From Ensifer adhaerens (lineage in GTDB: Bacteria > Pseudomonadota > Alphaproteobacteria > Rhizobiales > Rhizobiaceae), in assembly GCF_020035535.1 (NCBI RefSeq), contig NZ_CP083350.1, positions 1,932,501-1,996,500 on the forward strand: a stretch of DNA of 64,000 bases, given 5' to 3'. The notes under the pieces were generated by a model, which saw only the letters and a list, made by a program, of their open reading frames with translations, had not been told where the DNA came from and searched no databases. Shown here in pieces: positions 46,057 to 54,986 of the stretch. The position numbers were made by a program, and so were the translations under genes. Every line of letters starts with the position of its first letter. Position 1 is the stretch's first letter.

Positions 46057-46743
46057 TCATTCGCCGGACTGGGAATTTTCTGCGCTGCGACCCGAGTTGT
46101 TCGCCATGCTCGCGACCAGATCGCTGAACCGAACACCTTGGATGGCAACGTGCTCCTGCAAAAGGATTCGCGCCTTATCAGCGTCGCCTGCAAGGATCGA
46201 ATCCACGATAGCGCGATGCTCGGAAAAGGATGTGGGGATGCGATTTCGAACACGCAGTTGCAGTCGTCGGTAGGGGCGAAGCCGACGACGCAAGGCGGTG
46301 CACTGCTCAAGCAGGTAGCCGCTTTGGCTTGCAGTGTAGATCGCCTTATGGAACTGTTCGTTGTCGTAATAGTAAGCGTCGCTGTCGCCTGCATTCGCCG
46401 AACGCTCGCACTTGTCGTGCGCGGCAAGAATTGCCGCCCGCGCTGGGTCGGTTAGTCGGCGCGCTGCTAGTGAACCGGCAAGGCCCTCTAACTCGGCCAT
46501 GACTTCGAACATCTCGTATATCCGGGATGGTCCCGGATCTACAACAATGGCCCCACGGCGCGGGCGGATCTCGACGAGTCCGATCGCATTGAGCTGCATC
46601 AGTGCTTCACGCACCGGCGTTCTTGAAACTCCGAAGCGTTTCGCCAAGGCCATTTCATCGAGCCGCTCTGCTGGAGCGAACTCATTTGAGAGGATTGCGT
46701 CCTCGATTTCGTCGCGCAGCCTCTGAACTACATTTTTCGCCAT
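46057..46743 (-). CDS. matR: GntR-family (FCD) regulator, probable MatR
   Basis: This is a 228-residue regulator with winged-helix residues about 10-70 (ERLDEMALAKRFGVSRTPVREALMQL, shortened here to its key FGVSRTPVREAL) and a C-terminal all-helical FCD effector domain with metal-binding His residues (NEQFHKAIY, FSEHRAIVD). It is divergent from malonyl-CoA decarboxylase, the arrangement of matR and matAB in rhizobia. It likely represses the malonate operon until malonate is present. Confidence 0.87.
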   Translation of the reverse strand: MAKNVVQRLRDEIEDAILSNEFAPAERLDEMALAKRFGVSRTPVREALMQLNAIGLVEIRPRRGAIVVDPGPSRIYEMFEVMAELEGLAGSLAARRLTDPARAAILAAHDKCERSANAGDSDAYYYDNEQFHKAIYTASQSGYLLEQCTALRRRLRPYRRLQLRVRNRIPTSFSEHRAIVDSILAGDADKARILLQEHVAIQGVRFSDLVASMANNSGRSAENSQSGE

Positions 46744-46775
46744 TTCCCACCCTTAAAATGCAAGCTTCTATTTTT

Positions 46776-46828
46776 TGCATACAAGATTATTGACTTCGTC
46801 CACAAGAACGCTGATACACAATGCATAC
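46776..46828 (+). promoter_or_regulatory. mat operon promoter flanked by two MatR-type half sites
   Basis: TTGACT (46790-46795) and GATACA (46813-46818) are 17 bp apart. The heptamer TGCATAC occurs at 46776-46782, upstream of the -35, and again at 46822-46828 near the start site; the first is part of TTGCATACAA. Such direct copies around a promoter suit GntR binding. Confidence 0.5.
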
Positions 46829-46917
46829 CGTATTTCGAAATCTGTGAGAATAGCTCCGCCTGCTTTAGGGCGCGGATCACTGCGACTGCGGACCGGCAAC
46901 TGATTGGGAGAAGTGGT

Positions 46918-48321
46918 GTGTCCGGAACTTCGTTCTTCAGCGACATGGTGCAGAGCATCACCGACCGCGGTCGCCGATTGCTTGCGAGCTCGCGCTCGGA
47001 AGAGGCAGCCGTGCGACCGGGTATGGAAGCGCTCTGCGAAATGCTGCTGTCTAGTCGCGGAGAGGCGTCTGGAATGGCGATCGCGGCGGAGATATTGCAG
47101 CGTTGGTCCGAAATGGATGAAAAGGGCGAGCTCTCGTTCCTTTCGATGCTCTACCGGGCCTTCGGGCCCGAAGAAATCAAACTCGACAAGGCGATTGACG
47201 ATTATCGCTCCGGGAAGAGCGCCGCGGCGATCACCAATTTGCACAAGGCATCCGAGCCCCGTCGTCAGGAATTGTTGCGTCGGTTGAACCTGGCGCCCAA
47301 CGGAACGGGTGCGTTGGTGAAGATGCGAGAAAGGCTCCTGGCTTCGCGAGACAGCTCAGAGGAATTGAAAGCCGTTGATGCCGATTTTGCCCACCTCTTC
47401 AGTTCCTGGTTCAATCGCGGCTTTCTCACATTGCGTCCGATTGATTGGTCGACCGCAGCTCACATCCTTGAAAAGATTATCAGGTACGAGGCCGTCCATG
47501 AGATAGGCAGTTGGGACGAATTGCGACGGCGCCTCGCCCCTCAGGATCGCCGTTGTTTTGCATTCTTCCATCCCAGCCTGACGGATGAGCCGCTCGTTTT
47601 CGTGGAAGTGGCACTCACTCGCTCCATACCGAATGAAATCGATGAAGTGCTGGACGAGCACCGGGTGTCCATCAACGCCGAGGATGCGACGACGGCAGTT
47701 TTCTACTCGATCTCTAATTGCCAAGATGGATTGCGGGGGATTTCGTTCGGCAACTTCCTGATCAAACAAGTCGTCGAGGATCTGCGTCGAGACTTTCCTG
47801 GCCTCAGGAACTTCGTCACGCTGTCTCCCGTCCCGGGCTTTGCTGCCTGGCTCCACAAAGCCCGCGCATCGGGTTCCGCTCTCAGTCAGTCCGAACGCGA
47901 GGCTCTTGTCACACTCGATGACCCGCTTTGGTTCACAGACGAGGCAAAGGCCGCAAAACTTCAAGCGACATTGATGCCAGTCGCAGCCCGTTTTTTCCTG
48001 GCCGAGCGAACTTCCGCGGGACGTCCAGTCGATCCAGTCGCACGCTTCCACCTGGGCAACGGCGCGCGCCTTGAGCGGCTAAATTTTCTTGGTGATCGCT
48101 CGGCGAAGGCGATGCGCCAAGCACACGGCCTGATGGTCAACTACTTGTATCGGCTGGAGGACATCGAAGCCAACCACGAGGCACTGGCCCAGCGTGGAGA
48201 GGTCGCCGCTTCGGATGCCGTAGAGGCGCTGGGCCGGCGAGAGGTAGGCGCAACGGCGGGCGGGCAGCTGCGTCGGATAGCGCCAAAGCTTAATCAACGA
48301 CATAAGGAGAACAACCTGTGA
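46918..48321 (+). CDS. matA: Malonyl-CoA decarboxylase
   Basis: This is a 467-residue enzyme with a GTG start. It has an N-terminal helical domain followed by a GNAT-like catalytic domain (LVFVEVALTRSIPNEIDEVL, then SISNCQDGLRGISFGNFLIK). The catalytic Ser303 is in TLSPVPGF and the His378 in ARFHLGNGA. It converts malonyl-CoA to acetyl-CoA and CO2. The 3' end overlaps matB by 4 bases. MatR is divergent. Confidence 0.95.
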   Translation: MSGTSFFSDMVQSITDRGRRLLASSRSEEAAVRPGMEALCEMLLSSRGEASGMAIAAEILQRWSEMDEKGELSFLSMLYRAFGPEEIKLDKAIDDYRSGKSAAAITNLHKASEPRRQELLRRLNLAPNGTGALVKMRERLLASRDSSEELKAVDADFAHLFSSWFNRGFLTLRPIDWSTAAHILEKIIRYEAVHEIGSWDELRRRLAPQDRRCFAFFHPSLTDEPLVFVEVALTRSIPNEIDEVLDEHRVSINAEDATTAVFYSISNCQDGLRGISFGNFLIKQVVEDLRRDFPGLRNFVTLSPVPGFAAWLHKARASGSALSQSEREALVTLDDPLWFTDEAKAAKLQATLMPVAARFFLAERTSAGRPVDPVARFHLGNGARLERLNFLGDRSAKAMRQAHGLMVNYLYRLEDIEANHEALAQRGEVAASDAVEALGRREVGATAGGQLRRIAPKLNQRHKENNL

Positions 48322-49832
48322 GCAATCATCTGTTCGATGCCATCCGAGCGGCCGCTCGCGGCGACGCTACATTCATCCAGCTTAACGGTGGGCGCGAATG
48401 GACGTACAACGATATGCTCGAATTCTCCGGGAGATTGGCCAACGCCCTGACTACATTGGGTGTCAGACCCGGCGACCGGGTGGCGGTGCAGGTGGAGAAG
48501 TGTGCCGAAGCGCTGATGCTCTATCTCGGATGCGTGCGCTGTGGAGCTATCTATCTGCCGCTCAATACGGCGTATACCGCAGCCGAAATCGAATATTTTC
48601 TGGGCGACGCAGAGCCGAAGCTGATCGTCGTTTCGTCGGCTGCCCGGGGAATCATCGGAAAGATCGCGGAGGCGTCCGGCGCTTTCGTGGAAACGCTTGA
48701 TCCGGACGGCACGGGCTCGCTGACCGAGCTCGCACAAGACGAGCCTCCAGAGTTTGATGACGCTAACCGATCTGGGGACGATCTGGCAGCCATTCTCTAC
48801 ACGTCAGGAACGACGGGTCGTTCAAAGGGGGCGATGCTCTCCCATGGTAATCTGCTTTCCAATGCGATGAGCCTTCGCGACAACTGGCGGATCACCGCGG
48901 ATGATCGATTGATCCACGCCTTGCCGATTTTCCACACACACGGGTTGTTTGTCGCAGCGAATGTCACCCTGTTGGCCGGAGCCTCCATGTTCCTGCTACC
49001 GAAATTTGATCCGGACGAGGTGCTCGCGCTAATGGGACAGTCCACCTTACTCATGGGTGTCCCGACGTTCTATACGCGCCTGCTGCAGAATCCGGGCTTG
49101 GACAAGAGCGCGGTTGCCTCAATGCGTCTCTTCATCTCCGGGTCCGCGCCGCTCTTGGCTGAGACCCATGCCGAATTCAAAAGGCGCACCGGTCACTCCA
49201 TTCTGGAGCGCTACGGCATGACCGAGACCAACATGAATACGTCCAACCCTTACGACGGCGAGCGGATCGCCGGAACAGTTGGCCTTCCGCTGCCGGGTGT
49301 GACGGTGCGTGTCACGGACACCGCCACCGGAGCGTCTCTGCCACCGGGCGAAACCGGCATGATCGAGATCAAGGGGCCGAACGTCTTCCGCGGATATTGG
49401 CGAATGCCAGAAAAGACTGCCGCAGAATTCACGAAGGACGGCTTCTTCATCAGTGGTGATCTGGGGAAATTCGACGACGCTGGCTATCTGAGCATTGTTG
49501 GCCGTGGAAAGGACCTCGTGATTTCCGGGGGATACAACATCTATCCTAAAGAGGTGGAAGGCGAGATCGACCAGCTCGAAGGTGTCTTCGAAAGTGCCGT
49601 GTTCGGCGTTCCCCATCCCGATTTTGGTGAAGGCGTAACGGCGATAATCGTGCGCAAACCGGGCGCCACTCTCGGCGAAGAAGATGTACTGGCGGCCCTA
49701 CAGAATCGACTTGCTCGCTATAAACAGCCGAAGCGCGTGATCTTTGCCGATGATCTACCGCGAAATACGATGGGCAAAGTCCAGAAGAACGTGCTGCGTG
49801 AGCAATACGCAGGGATTTACACGAACGCCTGA
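48318..49832 (+). CDS. matB: Malonyl-CoA synthetase
   Basis: This is a 504-residue ANL-family ligase. The P-loop is LYTSGTTGRSKGAMLSHGN, with YGMTETNMNTSNP, the hinge SGDLGKFDDAGYLSIVGRGKD split over two motifs (SGDLGKFDDAGY and IVGRGKDLVI), and the C-terminal catalytic Lys in NTMGKVQKN. It ligates malonate and CoA using ATP, and the overlap with matA supports that substrate. Confidence 0.94.
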   Translation: MSNHLFDAIRAAARGDATFIQLNGGREWTYNDMLEFSGRLANALTTLGVRPGDRVAVQVEKCAEALMLYLGCVRCGAIYLPLNTAYTAAEIEYFLGDAEPKLIVVSSAARGIIGKIAEASGAFVETLDPDGTGSLTELAQDEPPEFDDANRSGDDLAAILYTSGTTGRSKGAMLSHGNLLSNAMSLRDNWRITADDRLIHALPIFHTHGLFVAANVTLLAGASMFLLPKFDPDEVLALMGQSTLLMGVPTFYTRLLQNPGLDKSAVASMRLFISGSAPLLAETHAEFKRRTGHSILERYGMTETNMNTSNPYDGERIAGTVGLPLPGVTVRVTDTATGASLPPGETGMIEIKGPNVFRGYWRMPEKTAAEFTKDGFFISGDLGKFDDAGYLSIVGRGKDLVISGGYNIYPKEVEGEIDQLEGVFESAVFGVPHPDFGEGVTAIIVRKPGATLGEEDVLAALQNRLARYKQPKRVIFADDLPRNTMGKVQKNVLREQYAGIYTNA

Positions 49833-49890
49833 CCGGCCGCGGAGCTCCGTCTCTCGCTAAGCTTAGAAACTCTTTCTCGAGTGATCGCAT

Positions 49891-51342
49891 ATGAAATCAG
49901 CTCCCCGCACCCAGTTCACTGGGCCGGAACTTTGCGCTCTTGAAGCGCACCAAGTCGTCAAATTGCTTCATCTTGGCGAAGTCTCGCCCAGCGAGGTTCT
50001 TGATGCCGCGTTCTCCCGCATCGACGCGGTGGAACCTTCAGTCAACGCGATAGTCACCCGCTGCGAAGAACGCGCTCGCAGCAGTGTGTCCAGCCTCGCG
50101 GTCAAGGGGGTCAAAAACGTAAGTCTGCCTGGATGGCTCGGCGGGCTGCCAATAGGTATCAAGGATCTAACGCCGGTTGCGGGGGTGCGCACCACTTTTG
50201 GCAACAAAGGGCTGGCGAGCTTTGTTCCGGAGCAAAGCAGCGCTCTCGTCGAACGTCTCGAAAATAACGGTGGCATCGTCGTTGGAAAGACCAACACGCC
50301 CGAGTTTGGGGCGGGTGGCAATACCTTCAATGAAGTTTTCGGGATGACCCGCAACCCGTGGGACACGCGCAAGAATGCAGGCGGCTCTTCCGGGGGCGCG
50401 GCGGTTTCACTGGCAACCGGGGAGGTTTGGCTTAGTCAGGGTGGAGACCTCGCAGGCTCTTTGCGCACGCCTGCCGCCTACTGTGGGGTTGTTGGACTGC
50501 GTCCCTCCATTGGCCGGGTCGCTGAAAGCGATGAGAAATTCGCGTTCAACACGGAAATTGTGCCGGGCCCAATGGCTCGGAGCGTCACCGATTGTGCGCT
50601 CTTCCTCGACGCAATGAGTGGCTTCGAACCAAGGTCGCCGTTGTCGCTTGAGGCTCCGCGCACACCATTCATGCAGGCCGTGTACCGTGCCTCGGAGAAA
50701 GTGCGTATCGCCTACAGCCCGAACCTGAACGGGTTCGCGCATGTCACGCCAGAAGTTGACGCAGTGCTGCGACATGCGTTGGGCCTTGTCGAAAAGGCAG
50801 GTGCAGCCGTCGACGAGGCCTGCCCACAGCTTCCGGATCTTGAGCCGACCTATGTAACGCTAAGAGCAATGGTGTGGGCGGCAGGGCCAGGAAGGGCGCC
50901 CGCCGAGGTCCAAAAGCACTTCAAGCAGACGGTTGTCGAGAACATTGAGGTCGGACGCAAACTCAAGATCGACGACGTGTACGACGCGCAGATCAGGCGA
51001 ACTGTTCTCTTCCACAACATGCAGCAGTTCCTGCAGAGCTACGATGTCCTCGCCTGTCCGACGGTAGGAATGCAACCTGGTCCCGTCGAAGAGGAATATC
51101 CTACCGCGATCAACGGAACGCCGCTTACCGACTACATCCAGTGGCTCCGCTTCGCTTTCTTGGCAACGACGACTGGGTTGCCTGCAATCTCCATTCCGAT
51201 CGGCTTCAGCGAAGGCGGCATGCCCGTCGGCATGCAATTGATCGGACGACCACGCGGAGAAGCCAGGTTGCTGCAGGTCGCCCGGGCAATCGAGATTTCG
51301 GTGGGTGGGCCGTTGAAACCAATCGATCCGCGAAGCTTCTGA
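49891..51342 (+). CDS. Amidase-signature amidase, possible malonamidase
   Basis: This is a 483-residue enzyme with Lys91 (GIKDLTP), Ser166 (NAGGSSGG) and Ser190 (GGDLAGSLRTPA) as the Ser-cisSer-Lys triad. It replaces the usual oxyanion-side DTGGS with DLAGS. It follows matB by 58 bp on the same strand. Malonamidase E2 of Bradyrhizobium is an amidase-signature enzyme that turns malonamate into malonate, so that role is attractive here. It is an inference from context. Confidence 0.9.
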   Translation: MKSAPRTQFTGPELCALEAHQVVKLLHLGEVSPSEVLDAAFSRIDAVEPSVNAIVTRCEERARSSVSSLAVKGVKNVSLPGWLGGLPIGIKDLTPVAGVRTTFGNKGLASFVPEQSSALVERLENNGGIVVGKTNTPEFGAGGNTFNEVFGMTRNPWDTRKNAGGSSGGAAVSLATGEVWLSQGGDLAGSLRTPAAYCGVVGLRPSIGRVAESDEKFAFNTEIVPGPMARSVTDCALFLDAMSGFEPRSPLSLEAPRTPFMQAVYRASEKVRIAYSPNLNGFAHVTPEVDAVLRHALGLVEKAGAAVDEACPQLPDLEPTYVTLRAMVWAAGPGRAPAEVQKHFKQTVVENIEVGRKLKIDDVYDAQIRRTVLFHNMQQFLQSYDVLACPTVGMQPGPVEEEYPTAINGTPLTDYIQWLRFAFLATTTGLPAISIPIGFSEGGMPVGMQLIGRPRGEARLLQVARAIEISVGGPLKPIDPRSF

Positions 51343-51415
51343 CTTTGGAGAACATGGACTGAACTAAACGCGACTACGCCTTCGAACGTCATCCAGAAAG
51401 AAAGGGGAATGTGAA

Positions 51416-53056
51416 ATGCAACTTCATAAAAAAACGACCGTAGCCGACGAACGTACCAAGAGCGGCAGGTTTTCCCGCTTAACCGGGCAACTTTTGGCTG
51501 GGGCGATGGCATTGGGCCTCGCACTTGGCGTCTCCAGTCCTGTGCTCGCCGATAACGACACAGTCACTGTCGTGATGCATTCAAACTTGCGCGTCCTCGA
51601 TCCGATCACGAATACGGCGCACATCACGCGTGACCATGGCTACATGATCTACGACGTACTGGTCGCCCAGGACTCGAACCTCAATCCACAGCCCGAGATG
51701 GCGGATTGGACGGTTTCGGAAGATGGTCTCGTTTACGTGTTTACGCTGCGCGATGGCCTTCTTTTTCACGACAACCAGCCAGTGAAAGCCAAGGACGCGG
51801 TGGCTTCGCTCAGGCGCTGGGGCAAGCGTGACGGCGGCGGCCAGCTTCTCTTCGACGCGACGGAAACCCTCGAAGCTACGGATGACAGGACCATCACTTG
51901 GAAGCTGAAGAAGCCTTTCCCCTCCCTGCTTGAAATCGTCAGCAAGCAATCCAGTGTTCCAGCCTTCATCATGCCGGAGAGAATTGCGGATACCCCTGCC
52001 GACCGGCCCATCACGGAATACGTCGGCTCTGGTCCTTTCAAGTTTGTCGCAAGCGAGTTTCAGCCCGGCGTTAGTGTGACCTATGAGAAGTTCGACGGCT
52101 ATGTTCCGCGCAGCGAGAAACCCGATGGATTGGCTGGTGGGAAGGCCGTGCACGTCAAGCGGGTCAAATGGCTGAGCATGCCAGACGCACAGACAGCGAT
52201 TAACTCTCTTTTGACCGGCGAGATCGACTATATCGAAACCGTGAAGGCCGATCTCCTGCCTCTCCTGGAGAGCAATCCGGATATAGTGCTTGAACAGAGA
52301 AAGGGTTTGGTTTTTCAGACTCTGGGGCGGCTCAACTTCAAATATCCCCCTTTCGACAACATCGATATCCGACGCGCTGCACTCAAGGCGCTGAACCAGA
52401 CCGACATACAAGTCGCGCTGATGGGCGATCCAAAATACTATACGACGTGTGGTGCCGTCCTGGGATGTGGCATGCCGCTCGCAGACGAAACCGGCTCGGA
52501 ATCGTTGACAGGCAAGGGAGATATTGAAGGCGCCAAGGAGCTTCTGAAGAAAGCGGGCTATGACGGTACACCGGTGGTCTTGTTGCAGCCAACCGATAAC
52601 CTCTCCGCTGCGCCTCAGCCGATCGTGGCTGCTCAGGCCCTGCGCAATGTCGGCTTCAACGTCGACATGCAATCGATGGATTGGCAGACGCTCGTCACCC
52701 GCCGCGCCAACATGGGGAAGCCTGCAGAGGGCGGGTGGAACATGTTCATTACAAACTTCATCCTTCCGGAGGTCGGATCGCCGCTGGTGAGCCCCATGCT
52801 CAACGGTCGCGGCGACAAAGCTTGGTTTGGTTGGCCCGACGACCCCAAGCTTGAACAGTTGCGCGCGGCATTCGCGGAAGCGAAGACTGCAGAAGACAGA
52901 AAAAACATCGCGAAGCAGGTTCAGATCCACACGCTTGACGAGGTGATCTACATCCCCCTCGGCCAATTTTCAGAAGTTCAGGCGCGTTCGAGCAAGCTTA
53001 TCGAAATGAACGCGTCGGCTGTTCCGGTTTTCTGGGGAATTCGCAAGACAGACTAA
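51416..53056 (+). CDS. Peptide-type ABC transporter substrate-binding protein (SBP family 5)
   Basis: This is a 546-residue protein with an N-terminal signal (about residues 1-45, with a long charged n-region and cleavage near PVLADN). It has the family 5 pattern: LRVLDPITNTAHITRDHGYM, PEMADWTVSEDGLVYVFTLR, LFHDNQPVKAKDAVASLRRW and GSGPFKFVASEF. It binds di- or oligopeptides, or other amide-containing ligands, in the periplasm. It is the first gene of a complete importer. Confidence 0.94.
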   Translation: MQLHKKTTVADERTKSGRFSRLTGQLLAGAMALGLALGVSSPVLADNDTVTVVMHSNLRVLDPITNTAHITRDHGYMIYDVLVAQDSNLNPQPEMADWTVSEDGLVYVFTLRDGLLFHDNQPVKAKDAVASLRRWGKRDGGGQLLFDATETLEATDDRTITWKLKKPFPSLLEIVSKQSSVPAFIMPERIADTPADRPITEYVGSGPFKFVASEFQPGVSVTYEKFDGYVPRSEKPDGLAGGKAVHVKRVKWLSMPDAQTAINSLLTGEIDYIETVKADLLPLLESNPDIVLEQRKGLVFQTLGRLNFKYPPFDNIDIRRAALKALNQTDIQVALMGDPKYYTTCGAVLGCGMPLADETGSESLTGKGDIEGAKELLKKAGYDGTPVVLLQPTDNLSAAPQPIVAAQALRNVGFNVDMQSMDWQTLVTRRANMGKPAEGGWNMFITNFILPEVGSPLVSPMLNGRGDKAWFGWPDDPKLEQLRAAFAEAKTAEDRKNIAKQVQIHTLDEVIYIPLGQFSEVQARSSKLIEMNASAVPVFWGIRKTD

Positions 53057-53070
53057 GCCGCCAGGCTTCC

Positions 53071-53104
53071 TAGAGCGGGGGAACTTCAAGGTTCGCCCGC
53101 TCTA
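53071..53104 (+). promoter_or_regulatory. Intercistronic hairpin between binding-protein and permease genes
   Basis: TAGAGCGGG-GAAC (53071-53084) pairs with GTTCGCCCGCTCTA (53091-53104), one mismatch in 14 bp, 6-nt loop. It has no U-run and probably protects the binding-protein message, giving more of it than of the membrane subunits. Confidence 0.6.
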
Positions 53105-53150
53105 CCCTTGAAAAGCTTGCGCAAGGCGAAAGCCTTGGGAAGGAACGTCT

Positions 53151-54092
53151 ATGTTCGGATATCTTATTCGACGCACAATGGCGGTGATCCCCGTCATGCT
53201 AACAGTAACAGTTCTAGTCTTCCTACTATTGCGATTAACGCCCGGCGACCCCGCGGCGATTATAGCTGGCGACGCAGCCACGCCCGAGCAACTCGAGCGC
53301 ATTCGTCAATCGCTCGGCCTCGCGGATCCTATTCATACTCAGTTTCTGACGTGGTCAAAAAGCCTGTTGCACGGTGACCTCGGGACTTCTGTGATCTCGA
53401 ACACTCCGGTGGTGACGCTGATAGGACAGCGGATCTGGCCGACGCTCAATCTCGCACTTCTGACAATCGCCCTCGCGATCGTGGTCGCCGTTCCCATCGG
53501 GGTAGTGGCAGCATGGCGCCACCGCAGTTGGATCGACCGGGCGATCATGAGCTTTTCTGTTCTCGGCTTTTCGATTCCCGTTTTCGTCGTTGGTTATGTT
53601 CTCATAAAGCTGTTCGCGATTGATCTCAGATGGTTGCCTGTTCAAGGCTACATGCCGCCTTCACAGAGCCTGGTAGGCTTTCTTCAGCGCGCCCTGCTAC
53701 CGGCGCTGACGCTAGGCACGATCTACATCGCGCTTATCGCTCGTATGACGAGAGCAAGCATGTTGGACGTGCTTGGCGAGGACTATATCCGCACCGCTCG
53801 CGCCAAGGGCATTCCAGAGAGATTGGTTTTATTCAGGCACGCGCTGCGAAACGCCGCAGTGCCCATTCTAACCATCGTGGGCACCGGTTTTGCGCTGCTG
53901 ATCTCCGGGGTGGTGGTCACCGAGAGCGTGTTCAACATTCCCGGCATTGGTCGCCTGACGGTGGATGCCGTGCTTGCTCGCGACTATCCGGTCATCCAGG
54001 CCATGATCCTTCTGACCAGCGGTATCTACGTCGTGATCAATTTGCTGATTGACCTTTCCTACTCGCTCTTCGATCCAAGGATCCGCTACTGA
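53151..54092 (+). CDS. Peptide-type ABC transporter permease (DppB-like)
   Basis: This is a 313-residue membrane protein with six predicted helices. The DppB features are the N-terminal FGYLIRRTMAVIPVMLTV, RLTPGDPAAIIAG and the EAA-like loop DYIRTARAKGIPERLVLFRH. It overlaps the next permease gene by one base (TGATG). Confidence 0.95.
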   Translation: MFGYLIRRTMAVIPVMLTVTVLVFLLLRLTPGDPAAIIAGDAATPEQLERIRQSLGLADPIHTQFLTWSKSLLHGDLGTSVISNTPVVTLIGQRIWPTLNLALLTIALAIVVAVPIGVVAAWRHRSWIDRAIMSFSVLGFSIPVFVVGYVLIKLFAIDLRWLPVQGYMPPSQSLVGFLQRALLPALTLGTIYIALIARMTRASMLDVLGEDYIRTARAKGIPERLVLFRHALRNAAVPILTIVGTGFALLISGVVVTESVFNIPGIGRLTVDAVLARDYPVIQAMILLTSGIYVVINLLIDLSYSLFDPRIRY

Positions 54093-54976
54093 TGACTACG
54101 CATCTAAATCCCGAGTCGAGTGCGCGAATGGCTTTGAACCTGGTATCGCTCCGCAAGCATTTGCGTGGAGGCTTGGCGCCTTCCATCGCCGCAATCGTCC
54201 TCATCGTTATCGTTGCCGCTACAATTGCGGCGCCACTCTACGTTCCCCACGATCCCATCGCTATGAATGCAGTCGAGCGGCTGAAGGGGCCAAGCGCGGC
54301 TTACATCCTCGGTACGGACGCATTTGGGCGAGACGTGTTCTCACGCGTGATGGCTGGTGGTCGGGTGTCGTTGCTCGTGGGCATCGGTGCAGCTGTCGTG
54401 AGCGTAGCGTTGGGGCTCCTTATTGGCCTTGTCGCAGGATTCTTCCGGCTGGCCGATGCAATCATCATGCGGATCATGGACGCGCTGATGGCAATACCGT
54501 CAATCCTGCTTGCAATTGCGCTCGTGGCCCTCAACGGCCCAAGTCTTTGGTCTGTCATTTGCGCCATCACGGTCCCTGAGATCCCAAGGGTAGTGCGCTT
54601 GGTGCGTTCGGTAGTGCTCTCCGCTAGGGAAGAGCCTTACGTTGAGGCGGCGATAGCCGTCGGATCGGGGCTGTCGAAAATTCTGTTCCGTCATCTGATG
54701 CCGAACACCTTCGCGCCCTTGATTGTCCAGGGGACCTATATCTGCGCCGCGGCCATTTTGGCCGAGAGTGTCCTCTCGTTTCTCGGGGCCGGTGTCAGTG
54801 CTGAAATTCCAACCTGGGGAAACATCATGGCTGACGGGCGACTTTACTTCCAACTCAAGCCGTCACTGATCTTCTGGCCCGGCCTGATGCTTTCGCTATG
54901 CATTCTCTCGATCAATCTCCTCGGCGATGCGGCACGGGACATGCTCGATCCCCGTTTGAAGCAGCGTGAAGCGTGA
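54092..54976 (+). CDS. Peptide-type ABC transporter permease (DppC-like)
   Basis: This is a 294-residue membrane protein with HILGTDAFGRDVFSRVMAGGR-type motif (here YILGTDAFGRDVFSR), RIMDALMAIPSILLAI and the coupling loop EEPYVEAAIAVGSGLSKILFRH. It pairs with the DppB-like subunit. Confidence 0.95.
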   Translation: MTTHLNPESSARMALNLVSLRKHLRGGLAPSIAAIVLIVIVAATIAAPLYVPHDPIAMNAVERLKGPSAAYILGTDAFGRDVFSRVMAGGRVSLLVGIGAAVVSVALGLLIGLVAGFFRLADAIIMRIMDALMAIPSILLAIALVALNGPSLWSVICAITVPEIPRVVRLVRSVVLSAREEPYVEAAIAVGSGLSKILFRHLMPNTFAPLIVQGTYICAAAILAESVLSFLGAGVSAEIPTWGNIMADGRLYFQLKPSLIFWPGLMLSLCILSINLLGDAARDMLDPRLKQREA

Positions 54977-54986
54977 GGGACGCCCA

